Counted from the stretch's first letter, positions 1 to 9,441 are shown. The stretch is DNA of 64,000 bases from Gordonia malaquae NBRC 108250 (GCF_000344135.1 NZ_BAOP01000024.1:1-64000); one strand, 5' to 3'. Made by a program: numbers and translations. The notes: generated by a model from the letters alone, not told the origin.

Positions 1-1584
1 GGCCCAGTTGAGGTCACCGCCGAACACGCCTTTGGCGAGGGTCGACATCAGATTCGCCTGGGGAGCCGAGAGCGTGCCTTCCGCGCCCTCGGCGTTCGTC
101 GATCCCACGAATCCGAAAGCGTTGTTCATCAGGCTGAGGATCGGCGGGATGATCGCCGAACCGAACAGCACACCGACGACCAGTGCCACCTGCTGCTTCC
201 ACGGCGTGGCGCCGACCAGCTGGCCGGTCTTGAGGTCCTGCAGATTGTCGTTAGAGATCGTCGCGACGCCGAAGACGACTGCCGCAGTGAAGAGGGTGTA
301 CGCGATCAATGCGTCGATCTGGTTCGGGTCGTCAGTCGGACCGTGAGTGACCTTGATCAGCAGCGCAGCCGTCAGCACGACGAGAATGCCGACGCCGGAG
401 ATCGGACTGTTGGACGAGCCGATCAGACCGGCCATGTAGCCGCAGACTGCGGCGACAACGAGTCCGATGACCAGGACGAACACGATGCTGACTGCGATGA
501 TGCCTGCCAGCGAATCGGAGATGTGCGAGTCGGCCGCGAAGTCCCACAGGAGCCATCCGATCGGAATCATCGCCAGAACCACCGTGAGGCCGACCCACTG
601 GATCGGGATGTCGCGCTCGGTCACGTCCACCACGGTGCCCGCCTTGCGCGCCTTCGCACTCGCCATGGCCGCGATGATTCCCTTGATGATCGGACCGATC
701 ACCGTGGCGAGCGTCCAGATCGCGGCGACCGCGATGGCGCCGGCGCCGACCATGCGCACTTCGCTGGAGAAGATGCCGCTCACGAAGTCGAGGAGGCTCT
801 CATCGGCTGCCGGCCCCGAACCCCACGTTCGGATGGGCAGCACGACGAAGAACGAGATGACCAGGCCGACGACCATGGCGACACCGACGGCGACGCCCAC
901 GAGGTGCCCGACACCAATCAGTGCGAGGGAGAGGCTGCCGCTGACCATCGTCGCGCCGGAGCCCACCTTGAACGCCGCCGACGCCTCGGTCGCGACGAGC
1001 TTGAGAGAGCCGAGAAGTGAGAAGAACGCTGCACCCAGTGAGCCGACGACGATCGCGCGCATACCGCCGCGGTTCTGGTCGACTCCCTTCGAGTCGATGT
1101 CGGCCGCGTGCGCTTCGGAGGCCTCCCCGACCTTCAGAACCTCTGCCGCGGCGACACCTTCCGGATACGGGAGGTCCGAACCGGTGACGAGCGCTCGCCG
1201 CAGCGGGATCGAGTACATGACGCCGAGGATGCCGCCGATCGCGCACACCGCCACCGTCGTCCAGTACGGGAAGCCCGACCACCAGCCGATCATGATCAGG
1301 CCGGGCAGCACGAACACGATGGCCGACAGCGTGCCCGCCGCGGACGCGATCGTCTGGACGATGTTGTTCTCCATGATCGTGTGCTGCTTGAAGTAGCGGA
1401 GCACCGACATCGAGATGACGGCCGCCGGGATGGCCGTCGCGAAGGTCAGACCCACCTTGAGTCCGAGGTAAACGTTCGCCGCAGTGAACACCAACGTGAT
1501 CAGGCCGCCGAGGACGACCGCCCGAATGGTGAGTTCGCGAACGCCGGACGGCGCTTGTGGCGCGTCCGTGGTTGTTTCAGACAT
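1..1584 (-). CDS. OPT-family oligopeptide/metal-chelate transporter (3' end outside window)
   Basis: An integral membrane transporter of the OPT superfamily, whose members carry small peptides or metal chelates across the cytoplasmic membrane. The leftward frame is open from an ATG at 1584 to the window edge (528 codons), so the C-terminus is missing. It has many hydrophobic segments, the family-typical YFKQHTIMENNIVQTIAS stretch near residue 65, and NDNLQDLKTGQLVGATPWKQ close to the end of what is visible. A GGGAGG ribosome binding site precedes the ATG. It lies downstream of dnaG on the same strand, about 90 bp away. The family is clear; the substrate cannot be told from sequence. Confidence 0.9.
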   Translation of the reverse strand, partial: MSETTTDAPQAPSGVRELTIRAVVLGGLITLVFTAANVYLGLKVGLTFATAIPAAVISMSVLRYFKQHTIMENNIVQTIASAAGTLSAIVFVLPGLIMIGWWSGFPYWTTVAVCAIGGILGVMYSIPLRRALVTGSDLPYPEGVAAAEVLKVGEASEAHAADIDSKGVDQNRGGMRAIVVGSLGAAFFSLLGSLKLVATEASAAFKVGSGATMVSGSLSLALIGVGHLVGVAVGVAMVVGLVISFFVVLPIRTWGSGPAADESLLDFVSGIFSSEVRMVGAGAIAVAAIWTLATVIGPIIKGIIAAMASAKARKAGTVVDVTERDIPIQWVGLTVVLAMIPIGWLLWDFAADSHISDSLAGIIAVSIVFVLVIGLVVAAVCGYMAGLIGSSNSPISGVGILVVLTAALLIKVTHGPTDDPNQIDALIAYTLFTAAVVFGVATISNDNLQDLKTGQLVGATPWKQQVALVVGVLFGSAIIPPILSLMNNAFGFVGSTNAEGAEGTLSAPQANLMSTLAKGVFGGDLNWA

Positions 1585-1677
1585 GGGGGTCCTCCCGGCT
1601 GAGCTACGAATTACGTTGTCTCACGATAGAACCCGCCGTGTCATCTCATGCGACGACCCGGAATTGTCCGAATGTCG

Positions 1678-3579
1678 TCAGACTGCGTCGGCGCCCGGTT
1701 CGAATGCCTGCTCGAGCAGGCTGCGGCGGTAGGCCTCGAGCGCGACGAGGTCGCCGAACAGTGCGTTGTATCCGTCCGGATCACTGCCGGGCGACATCCT
1801 GCGCAGCTTCGACTTGATGTCGGCGATCTGCGAGCCCACCCACACTTCCTGGGAGCGGGCGAGAACGCTGGAGATGTAGCGCGGCACCTTGTCGTCTTCG
1901 ACGGGCATCGGCTCGACGGCGAGTTCGGTGACGAGCGGAGTGAAAGCCGCGTCGTCGACGGCCTGAATCACGGCGTCCACCCAGGTGGCGCCGCCGAGTC
2001 CGCTCGCCGTCCCGCCTGCGTCGGAGATCGCCTCGCGCACACGACGGTACGAGGGGTCGCTGAAGCACTCGCCCGGCAGGGAGTCGAAGACGGTGCCCGC
2101 GATCGCCGGGTACTGCAGCGCCGCCTTGAGGGCCTCACGCTGCGCCCACAGTCGGGGATCGTTCGGCAACGGCCGGGCGGTGGGCGGCGTCGACATCGCT
2201 TCGGGTCGGACACGTCCGACGTTGCGGCCCTTCTGTCGGGCGCCGCCGCCCTTCTTCGCCATGCCTCGGACACGCACGAGGACCTGTCCGACGTCGTCCC
2301 AGCCGACCCAACCGGCGAGTTGGCGCGCGTACTCGTCTCGCAGTGCGACGTCCCGGATCCGAGAGACCACCGGGACTGCGTCACGCAGTGCGCCCACGCG
2401 GCCTTCCGCGGTGTCGAGGTCGTGATTGCGGATGAGCGCCTTGATCGCGAACTCGAACATCGGGATGCGTCGCGCGATGAGGTCGCGGACAGCACTGTCC
2501 CCCGACTCCTGGCGGAGCTCACACGGGTCCATCCCGTCGGGGGCGACGGCCACGAAGGTCTGCCCCGCGATGGCCTGCTCACCTTCGAATGCCTTCAATG
2601 CAGCAGCCTGACCTGCGGCATCGCCGTCGAACGTGTATATCACCTCACCACGGAAGTACGAGTCGTCCATCATGAGTCGACGGATCAGGGCGAGGTGGTC
2701 CTCACCGAACGCGGTGCCACACGAGGCGACCGCAGTCTCGACACCCGCCACGTGCATCGCCATGACGTCGGTGTAGCCCTCGACGATCACCACCTGGTGA
2801 CCGCGCGCGATGTTCTTCTTCGCGAGGTCGAGGCCGAACAGCACCTGCGACTTCTTGTAGAGCATCGTCTCGGGCGTGTTCATGTACTTGCCGAGATTGT
2901 CGTCGTCGAAGAGCTTGCGGGCGCCGAATCCGATGACGTCGCCGCCGAGGTTGCGGATCGGCCAGAGCAGTCGACGATGGAACCGATCGATGGGCCCTTT
3001 GCGGCCCTGCTTCGAGAGGCCCGCCGCTTCGAGTTCGGAGAACGCGAAACCCTGCGCCTGGAGAGCCTTGGTCATGGTGTCCCACCCGGCGGGCGCGTAT
3101 CCGCAGCCGAACTTCTCCGCGGTGGCGCCGTCGAATCCACGGCCCGTCAGGAAGTCGCGCGCGGTCTGCGCGTCGGGCGTGCGGAGCTGTTCGGCGTAGT
3201 AGCGTTGCGCGGCCGCGTTCGCGGCGACGAGGCGCGCCCTGGTGCCGCGGTCACGCGTGATCGTCGTTCCGCCGCCCTGGTAGTCGATGCGGTACCCGAT
3301 GCGGTCGGCCATCTGCTCGACGGCTTCGACGAAACTGATGTGCTCCTGCTTCTGGAGGAATGTGTAGACGTCACCGCCCTCACCGCAGCCGAAGCAATGG
3401 AAGTGGCCGTGGTTGGGCCGAACGTGGAACGACGGCGACTTCTCGTCGTGGAACGGGCACAGCCCCTTCATGCTGTCTGCGCCGGCGCGTCGCAGCGCGA
3501 CGTATTCGCCGATGACGTCCTCTATCCGCGTCTGTTCGCGGATCGCGGTGATGTCGCGATCGGGGATACGTCCTGGCAC
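1678..3579 (-). CDS. dnaG: DNA primase DnaG
   Basis: Synthesises RNA primers for chromosome replication. The N-terminus has the CHC2 zinc-binding motif (C41, H44, C62, C65 in CPFHDEKSPSF and HFHCFGCGEGGD), followed by the RNA polymerase core. The TOPRIM acidic motifs are VIVEGYTDVMAMH near residue 265 and YTFDGDAAG near 315. A C-terminal DnaB-interaction region follows. The frame is open further upstream, but the GTG at 3579 is chosen because it gives PGRIPDRDI, the conserved start of mycobacterial DnaG, and 633 residues, close to the about 640 usual in the order. GTG codons at 3585 and 3588 are weaker alternatives. dgt, its neighbour in M. tuberculosis, is about 30 kb away here. Confidence 0.97.
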   Translation of the reverse strand: MPGRIPDRDITAIREQTRIEDVIGEYVALRRAGADSMKGLCPFHDEKSPSFHVRPNHGHFHCFGCGEGGDVYTFLQKQEHISFVEAVEQMADRIGYRIDYQGGGTTITRDRGTRARLVAANAAAQRYYAEQLRTPDAQTARDFLTGRGFDGATAEKFGCGYAPAGWDTMTKALQAQGFAFSELEAAGLSKQGRKGPIDRFHRRLLWPIRNLGGDVIGFGARKLFDDDNLGKYMNTPETMLYKKSQVLFGLDLAKKNIARGHQVVIVEGYTDVMAMHVAGVETAVASCGTAFGEDHLALIRRLMMDDSYFRGEVIYTFDGDAAGQAAALKAFEGEQAIAGQTFVAVAPDGMDPCELRQESGDSAVRDLIARRIPMFEFAIKALIRNHDLDTAEGRVGALRDAVPVVSRIRDVALRDEYARQLAGWVGWDDVGQVLVRVRGMAKKGGGARQKGRNVGRVRPEAMSTPPTARPLPNDPRLWAQREALKAALQYPAIAGTVFDSLPGECFSDPSYRRVREAISDAGGTASGLGGATWVDAVIQAVDDAAFTPLVTELAVEPMPVEDDKVPRYISSVLARSQEVWVGSQIADIKSKLRRMSPGSDPDGYNALFGDLVALEAYRRSLLEQAFEPGADAV

Positions 3580-3619
3580 GACCACCACTGTAGTCGTCGT
3601 GGCGGTCGTGCCTCTTGGG

Positions 3620-3799
3620 TCACTCCTCTTCGACGACCTTCGCGCCGTCGGCGGCGCGCTGAACGGCTTCGGTCCCCTTGATCGCACCGTCCTTCGATGC
3701 GTACGGCTGGCTCGTCGCGACCACCTCACCGTTTCCGGCGACGAGGTTGAAGTAGTACTTGCCGCCCGCGTTCTTCTTGATCTTGAACGTTCCTGCCAT
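3620..3799 (-). CDS. YegP-like DUF1508 small protein
   Basis: A 59-residue protein with one DUF1508 (YegP) repeat. It begins MAGTFKIKKNAGGKYYFNLV and continues with NGEVVATSQPYASKDGAIKG, the family pattern of a K-x-G-x-Y/F-F strand, an N-G-x-V/I-hydrophobic turn and a Y-x-S/T-K helix. Its biochemical role is unknown; the fold is a small alpha/beta unit often found in tandem. It lies 40 bp upstream of dnaG on the same strand and could share its transcript. The ATG at 3799 follows an AAGGGA-type ribosome binding site. Confidence 0.85.
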   Translation of the reverse strand: MAGTFKIKKNAGGKYYFNLVAGNGEVVATSQPYASKDGAIKGTEAVQRAADGAKVVEEE

Positions 3800-3990
3800 G
3801 ACCGGTGTCCCTTCGTGATCGTGCGGACCGCACGGAACGGCGGACCTACCGTTGATCGTGCCTCGAAATCAGCATCCGCGCACGTCAGAGTGCCTTTAGT
3901 CCGTTCTGTCGTACCCCGGGTTTACAGTTCCACCAGATCGAACACATGAGCGATTCGTCGCCGACGGACCGCGGAACCGAAGGAGTGAAC

Positions 3991-4467
3991 ATGTGTGAAT
4001 GGGACCCCCGCTGCAGCGGGTCGGACGATCTGGTCGGACACGCGCTCGCCCTCATCGCCGCCGGGTCATGGGCGGTCACGGGCGTGTACGGCGACGACTC
4101 GGCGCCGGCGATCGCGTACACCACCGGGCTCACCGAGCTCGGCCGCCCCGAGCTCGTCATCACCGGTGTCGCACCGGAACACGCGGGCCCGGTCCTCAAT
4201 GAGGCCGCCGCACTCATCGTCGCGCGGCCCGACTTCGGCGCGGGCTCCACCCTGGCCGACCTGTCGAGCGCGCCGGGGTCGGACTTCACCGCGATCGACG
4301 TGATCGACATGTCGCCGCTCCGAGTCACGGCGCTGCTGTTCGGACGCGGATTCCAGGCGGTTCAACTCGTGTGGTCGGACATGAGCCACCGACTTCCGTG
4401 GGATCGCGGGTACGCCCTCGCGCCGGACGATCAGCCGTTGCTCGGTATCGCGATGAACGCCGCCTGA
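3991..4467 (+). CDS. DUF4262-domain protein
   Basis: A soluble 158-residue protein. The pattern AVTGVYGDDSAPAIAYTTGL followed by GRPELVITGV is typical of DUF4262, a family of unknown function. The ATG at 3991 is preferred because AAGGAG lies 5 bases upstream; an in-frame ATG at 3946 has no ribosome binding site. It converges on the siderophore permease operon, ending 1 bp before that operon's last gene ends. No catalytic residues can be assigned. Confidence 0.8.
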   Translation: MCEWDPRCSGSDDLVGHALALIAAGSWAVTGVYGDDSAPAIAYTTGLTELGRPELVITGVAPEHAGPVLNEAAALIVARPDFGAGSTLADLSSAPGSDFTAIDVIDMSPLRVTALLFGRGFQAVQLVWSDMSHRLPWDRGYALAPDDQPLLGIAMNAA

Positions 4468-4468
4468 G

Positions 4469-5452
4469 TCATTTCGACGATTCGCGGAGGAGGAGCCAGA
4501 CGAGGTAGAGGCCGCCGAGCGTGACAGTGACGGCGCCCACCGGCGGGTGGACGTCGCCGAGGAAGTGTTGGGCCGCCAGGTCGCCGATCGCGAGCACAGC
4601 GGCGCCCACCAGTGCCGACCCGATCAGGCTCAACGATGGCCGGCCGAGGAGCCGTTTCGCGATCTGCGGCGCGGCGAGCGAGACGAATCCGATCGGGCCG
4701 GCCACCGCGGTGACGATGGCGGTGAAGACCACGCCGACGACCACCATCACGAGCTTGGTCCGTTCCACCCGCACGCCGAGCGACGCGGCAGTGTCCTCCC
4801 CCAGGTCGAGGGCCCGGGTGAGGAAAGCCAGCCGGGGCAGGCTCAACGCCATCACTGATGCGACGCACGTGGTGATGATCAGCGGTGTCCACGTCATTCC
4901 GTTGAGCGACCCTGCACCCCAGATCGCGGCGCGCATCGACTCGTCGAGGTCCGCGCGCACACTGAACCAATGATTGAAGGAGGACAGCACCGCGCTCACG
5001 GCGATGCCGACGATGATCAACCGAAAACCCGCGAGGCCCTGCCGATAAGCGAGGAAGAACACGGCGAGCGCCGCCGCGAGGCTGCCGACGACCGCGCCCA
5101 CGGCGAGCTCACCGAAACCGGAGCCGCCGATCATGAGCACCACTATCACGCCGGTGTACGCGCCCGAGTTCAGTCCGATGACGTCCGGGCTGCCCAGCGC
5201 GTTGCGGGTCAACGATTGGAACAGCGCACCACTGACACCGAGGCAGGCTCCGAAGACCACCGCCGCGAACGCGCGCGGCGCACGTCGTTCGTAGACGAAC
5301 ACCTGCTTCTTCGACGCGTCGGGGCCGAGCAGATCAACCAGGTCGGTCATCGTCAGGCCGGATCGGCCGAGGGACAACGACAGAAGTACACAACCGATGA
5401 TGATCGAGATGAGTAGGAGTCCGACGATCACCGATCGTCTATGCACGGTCAT
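4469..5452 (-). CDS. FecCD-family siderophore ABC permease (second)
   Basis: Membrane subunit of an iron-siderophore ABC importer, FepG/FecD-like, 327 residues. It shows the hydrophobic segments of the BtuC fold and the family stretch GACLGVSGALFQSLTRNALG (gate region) followed by PDVIGLNSGAYTG. The ATG at 5452 overlaps the TGA of the preceding permease in an ATGA junction, so translation is coupled; the frame is open further upstream but only this start fits. It is the last gene of the operon. No ATPase gene follows, so the energising subunit must come from elsewhere. Confidence 0.93.
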   Translation of the reverse strand: MTVHRRSVIVGLLLISIIIGCVLLSLSLGRSGLTMTDLVDLLGPDASKKQVFVYERRAPRAFAAVVFGACLGVSGALFQSLTRNALGSPDVIGLNSGAYTGVIVVLMIGGSGFGELAVGAVVGSLAAALAVFFLAYRQGLAGFRLIIVGIAVSAVLSSFNHWFSVRADLDESMRAAIWGAGSLNGMTWTPLIITTCVASVMALSLPRLAFLTRALDLGEDTAASLGVRVERTKLVMVVVGVVFTAIVTAVAGPIGFVSLAAPQIAKRLLGRPSLSLIGSALVGAAVLAIGDLAAQHFLGDVHPPVGAVTVTLGGLYLVWLLLRESSK

Positions 5453-6486
5453 CGGACCGCCTTCCGTCGGACGAGCCAGATCAGAATCGGTGCGCCGATG
5501 AGCGGCGTGATCACGCCGACCTGCAGTTCCGCGGGCCACAGGACGAGTCGTCCGACGATGTCGGCGGACAGCAGCAGAATGGGTCCGGCCACAGCCGAGT
5601 ACAGGATCACCCACCGCTGATCAACACCCGCGACGAGGCGAACCGCGTGCGGGATCATGAGCCCGACGAATGCGATCGGCCCGGCAGCGGCAGTGGCTGC
5701 GCCACACAGGAGGACGAGCGAGACAAGCCCCATCACCTGTGTGGTGCGGACTCGGACACCGACGCCACGCGCGACATCGTCCCCCAAAGCAAGGGCGTTG
5801 AGTGACCGCGAACCGATCACCGCGAGAGCCAGACCGGCGATGACGAACGGGGCGATGAAGCCCGCCGTCCCCGGCGGGCGATCCGCGATGGTCCCGACTC
5901 CCCAGAATCGGACGTGCTCGAAGCGGGCGGGATTCACCAACGACAAGCTCATGCTCATGCCGTTGAACACCGCCGTCATCGCGACGCCCACGAGAGTGAG
6001 CCTCAGCGGCGTGACCCCGCCCGGCCCGCGCGCCGCGATGGCAGTGACCAGTACGGCCGCGATCACCGAACCGAGGAGCGCCAGCCAGATGAACTCCGAG
6101 ATCTGCGTGAGGCCCAGGTAGGCGACGCCGAGCGCAACAGCGAGCCCTGCGCCGGCGTTGACTCCGAGGATTCCGGGATCGGCGAGCGGATTGCGGCTCA
6201 CCGCCTGCATCAACGCACCGGCCACACCGAGTCCCGCACCGACCATCACGCCGATCGCCGTTCTCGGAACGCGGACATCACGCACAGTGATGTGGTCGAT
6301 GCTGCCGTTGTAGGAGGTCAGCGCGTCCCACACCGTCGACGGCGGGAGCAGCGCCGAGCCCACTGCGACGCTCGCGACACACACCCCTGCGAGGAGTGCG
6401 AGGGCTGCGATGAACCAGATGACCCGGTGTCGCCCGACGGCTCGAACGTACCGCCGTGTTTCGACCGCTGTCGGATCGCCGGTCAC
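5449..6486 (-). CDS. FecCD-family siderophore ABC permease (first)
   Basis: FepD-like membrane subunit of 345 residues. It carries the signature GAGLGVAGALMQAVSRNPLA and DPGILGVNAGAGLAVALG, and GPIAFVGLMIPHAVRLVAG near the C-terminus, where such permeases contact the ATPase. The GTG at 6486 overlaps the TGA of the upstream SIP gene (GTGA), so it is favoured over the longer open frame. It probably forms a heterodimer with the downstream permease. It lies in the leftward siderophore operon that starts at the iron box near 9350. Confidence 0.93.
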   Translation of the reverse strand: MTGDPTAVETRRYVRAVGRHRVIWFIAALALLAGVCVASVAVGSALLPPSTVWDALTSYNGSIDHITVRDVRVPRTAIGVMVGAGLGVAGALMQAVSRNPLADPGILGVNAGAGLAVALGVAYLGLTQISEFIWLALLGSVIAAVLVTAIAARGPGGVTPLRLTLVGVAMTAVFNGMSMSLSLVNPARFEHVRFWGVGTIADRPPGTAGFIAPFVIAGLALAVIGSRSLNALALGDDVARGVGVRVRTTQVMGLVSLVLLCGAATAAAGPIAFVGLMIPHAVRLVAGVDQRWVILYSAVAGPILLLSADIVGRLVLWPAELQVGVITPLIGAPILIWLVRRKAVR

Positions 6487-8276
6487 GTCGTGGCGGTGAG
6501 CGTGACCGCGTCCACTCCCCAACCGAGCGCGACTGTGTCGGCGATTCTCCACCCGGCGGCTTCTGCGACCGTCGACAGCCGGTCCGCGTTCCGCGGTGAC
6601 TCCCCGACCGCTGCGAGGTGGACCAGCGCCTCCTCGAGTTCGCCGGTGCCGAGGGCGTCGGCCGATGTCGACTCGATCAGGAGCACGGATGACGCACGTC
6701 CGGAGGCCGAACGCAACAACGCTGCCGCTTCCTGGTCGTTGAGATGGCTGAGCGCATCGACACCGACAAGAAGATCGACGGGAGGCCCGTCGACGAGCGG
6801 GCAGTCGGAGTACTCGTGATCACCAGTCGACGACGCGCGCAGCGCATCCACCTCGGCGCTCGTTCCGATGATCGTCGTTCGGGCGCCGTCGACGCGCCCA
6901 GCGGCCTGCAGTCCGTCGGCGACGACGGCCGCGCCGGGTCCGCAGAACGCGATCGTCTTCTGATCAGCGAACGCCGTCAGTGCGGCGACGGCCGGCATGA
7001 GGAACACTCGGCCGCTGCTCTCGTCGATCAGTTCCGCGAAATCCGCGGACGACGACTGTACGTGAGCGGCGAAGGTCTGGCCGGTTGTCGTCTCCCACAC
7101 CGACCGACCGGTCGGCAACGCCTCGGCGAGATCCTTCAGTGCCAGGATCTTGTCCGCTTCCGCGCCGTCGAACACCTCCGCTTCGTGGGGGTCGGTGAGC
7201 AGCGTGTCGCCGACCTCGCCGAGTACGAGACGGCCGTTGTCCTCTGCCAACACGCCGCACGCGACAAGGACCTCGACCAGTGGATCGATGCGGCCCTCGG
7301 GAAGTGCCAGATGCGCGGCAAGCGCTGCGCGGTGCGGGCGGTGGGCGTCGACCAGCTCGAGCAGTCCGAGCCGCAGTGCTGCACGGACCGCGAACCAGGT
7401 GACTGGGGATTCGACGAGTTCGAGCCGATTGACGGCGACTGCGGACTCGTCTGACGAGGGCAGCGCTTCGGGTTCCCGTCGGTGCCAGTAGCCCGTGATG
7501 TCGACATGGTCCTTGGGGACGGCGAGCTCGCGCGCGACGTACTTGCGGACAGCGAGAAGCGACCGACTCTCCGCCGCGGCCCACACGTACGCCACACCCG
7601 GGGGCGGTGTCACCGCACGAACGGCGGCGACGAGGGCGTCTCGATCACCGGGTGCAGCGACCACCCAGGTGATGGTGTCGTCGGGCCCCAGGGGCAGTTC
7701 GCGTCGCGCGGAATCGTCGGCGATCGTGAGGACGATGCGGGCCGGGCCCGCGATCGGCCGGTCGAGGAGGAATCGTTCAACAGCGGGTTGGGCGGTCTCG
7801 TCTCCCGCGAGCAGGGCCCACTCCGCGTCGGCCGGAACCACTGTCGACGACTTCGGGCCGACGATCCAGAGCTCGTCGCCCGGAGAAGCGGCGCACGCCC
7901 AGGTCTCCGCGGGTCCGCGATCTTTGCCATCTGAGTGAACGACGAAGTCGAACGCCATCGATCCGCCCTCCACATCGACGTGAACCGGCGTGTAGTCGCG
8001 GGTCAGCCGATGCTCGGACACACCCCATTCGATTCCCAGCTCCCGCTGTGCGGGCAGCGCATCGGCGATGTCGCCCTCCGCGGTGAAGATCAGTTTGACG
8101 TGATCGTCGAACGCCTCGCTGGTGAGGGCCGGAAGCGAGAGTCCGTCACGTTCGAAACAGCCCAGCTCCGGACCGCCGAGCGTCACCCTCCGCATGCGGT
8201 CGGTGACATCACCGACGTCGAGAACGATCAGTCGCCGCAGGATGATGGGCAGGGGCGTGATCCGGAGCTGGGCCAT
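6483..8276 (-). CDS. Siderophore-interacting flavoreductase fused to an O-methyltransferase-like domain
   Basis: A 597-residue two-part protein. Residues 1-267 form a siderophore-interacting protein (ViuB/FpvG type): an FAD-binding barrel with the RDYT motif at 93-96, then a NAD(P)H-binding SIP domain with LAGDET at 156-161 ending in DITGYWHR. These enzymes reduce ferric siderophores in the cytoplasm to release iron. Residues 276-597 look like a class I O-methyltransferase: a winged-helix dimerisation part (about 285-360) and a Rossmann part in which the SAM loop reads FCGPGAAVVADG (444-455). That loop departs from the usual D/E-x-G-x-G-x-G, so it may be inactive or regulatory. The gene lies 13 bp after the binding protein and overlaps the next permease. 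The fusion is continuous, with no internal stop. Confidence 0.85.
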   Translation of the reverse strand: MAQLRITPLPIILRRLIVLDVGDVTDRMRRVTLGGPELGCFERDGLSLPALTSEAFDDHVKLIFTAEGDIADALPAQRELGIEWGVSEHRLTRDYTPVHVDVEGGSMAFDFVVHSDGKDRGPAETWACAASPGDELWIVGPKSSTVVPADAEWALLAGDETAQPAVERFLLDRPIAGPARIVLTIADDSARRELPLGPDDTITWVVAAPGDRDALVAAVRAVTPPPGVAYVWAAAESRSLLAVRKYVARELAVPKDHVDITGYWHRREPEALPSSDESAVAVNRLELVESPVTWFAVRAALRLGLLELVDAHRPHRAALAAHLALPEGRIDPLVEVLVACGVLAEDNGRLVLGEVGDTLLTDPHEAEVFDGAEADKILALKDLAEALPTGRSVWETTTGQTFAAHVQSSSADFAELIDESSGRVFLMPAVAALTAFADQKTIAFCGPGAAVVADGLQAAGRVDGARTTIIGTSAEVDALRASSTGDHEYSDCPLVDGPPVDLLVGVDALSHLNDQEAAALLRSASGRASSVLLIESTSADALGTGELEEALVHLAAVGESPRNADRLSTVAEAAGWRIADTVALGWGVDAVTLTATT

Positions 8277-8289
8277 GATTCCTCTACTT

Positions 8290-9276
8290 CTACTTCTTGA
8301 ACTTCGTCTCGATGATGTCGAGCAGTTCCATAGCTTCGTCGAAGTCGCTGCGCTGCACCCAGTAGGGCAGGTCGAAGGCCTGATTGTTCGTGAACGACGG
8401 CAGCGCCGACCAGATCGGCTGCTTGCGCATGTCGGCGACCGTGGTCACGTCGGCGTTGAACCCGGCCTGGAACAGGGTCGGCTGCGTCAGGACCTGACCG
8501 ACCTGCTCGGTGGAGAGCTCAAAACTGTCACCGCCTGCGGTGTAGGGCTTGAATCGGCCGGTTGCGAACAGCGGCGCGGGACGGAAGCCCAGCTTCGCGA
8601 ACTCCTTCGGCAGACCGCGGTCCTCGATCAGCACGAACGCACGTCCGTCGGCCAGCATCGACAGGAACACCGACTCCCCCGCGGGCACGGTGATGTTGTT
8701 CTTGACCTCGGCGATCCGGGCGTCGTACGCCGACACCGCGTCGCGATACACCTCGGGCTTGCCGAACACCTTGTCCGCGAGGAACTCGTACTGTCCCTGC
8801 CAGTCGGTGAGATCTCCACTGACGATGACCGTGGGTGCGATCTTCGAGAGTTCGGCGTATGCGGTGGTCGCATGCTTCAGCGGGAATCCGAGACCACCGG
8901 CGACGATGAGGTCGGGATCCTGCTCGAGGATCGCTTCCATGTCGAAGCCGTCTGCACTCCAGGGCAGCAAGGTGGTTCCCTGCTCGGTGGCCTTGTCGGC
9001 CCACTGCTTGGCGAATTCGCCCTTCTCGTCGGTCGCCTGGGTCGTCACGCCGACGACCGGGACATCGAGGTCGTACAGGTAGCCTGCGAGAGCGTAGTTG
9101 AGGACCACCACGCGCTTGGGCGCCGCCGGGATCTCTACGCTTCCTTGGTCAGTGGCGACGGTTCGCTTCTCACCCGACGAACTGTCGTCAGAGCTCGACG
9201 AGCAGGCCGAGATCGCCAGAGCGAGCACTGCCAGCACGGCGGCGAGCACCGCGGGAATCGCGCGAGGTTTACGCAT
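8290..9276 (-). CDS. Iron-siderophore ABC transporter substrate-binding lipoprotein
   Basis: Binds ferric siderophore at the outer face of the cytoplasmic membrane and delivers it to the two FecCD permeases downstream. The 328-residue protein starts MRKPRAIP at an ATG at 9276. It has a hydrophobic signal segment and a lipobox LAISAC with the modified cysteine at residue 26, followed by a Ser/Asp-rich linker. The mature part shows the FhuD/FepB-like pattern (PKRVVVLNYALAGYLYDLDV, EAILEQDPDLIVAGG). It is the first gene of the operon. A candidate iron box lies 66-84 bp upstream of its start, pointing to IdeR/DtxR repression in high iron. Confidence 0.93.
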   Translation of the reverse strand: MRKPRAIPAVLAAVLAVLALAISACSSSSDDSSSGEKRTVATDQGSVEIPAAPKRVVVLNYALAGYLYDLDVPVVGVTTQATDEKGEFAKQWADKATEQGTTLLPWSADGFDMEAILEQDPDLIVAGGLGFPLKHATTAYAELSKIAPTVIVSGDLTDWQGQYEFLADKVFGKPEVYRDAVSAYDARIAEVKNNITVPAGESVFLSMLADGRAFVLIEDRGLPKEFAKLGFRPAPLFATGRFKPYTAGGDSFELSTEQVGQVLTQPTLFQAGFNADVTTVADMRKQPIWSALPSFTNNQAFDLPYWVQRSDFDEAMELLDIIETKFKK

Positions 9277-9341
9277 GAGGACCTTCTTCTCGAGTCTCGG
9301 GCGCGGGGTCGGGTAGGCATGGCGAACCCCGCGCCGTATCA

Positions 9342-9360
9342 TTAGGCAACCCTAAGCTAA
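9342..9360. promoter_or_regulatory. Candidate IdeR/DtxR iron box
   Basis: The 19-mer TTAGGCAACCCTAAGCTAA matches 14 of 19 positions of the mycobacterial iron-box consensus TTAGGTTAGGCTAACCTAA. It sits between the divergent siderophore-binding lipoprotein and the AraC-family gene, so it could control both. The match was made by eye. Confidence 0.7.
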
Positions 9361-9441
9361 ACCCTCGATCGGTCTCCACTGATCCCAACCCGACACGATT
9401 TGGAGACGGACCGGACACGACGGACCTTCAGGAGGCTGACG

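Noticed and set aside
1648-3681. Long plus-strand open frame opposite dnaG (677 codons)
   Set aside because: It is the antisense shadow of dnaG in GC-rich DNA; its translation is Arg/Val/Asp-rich without domains, while the other strand is a full DnaG.
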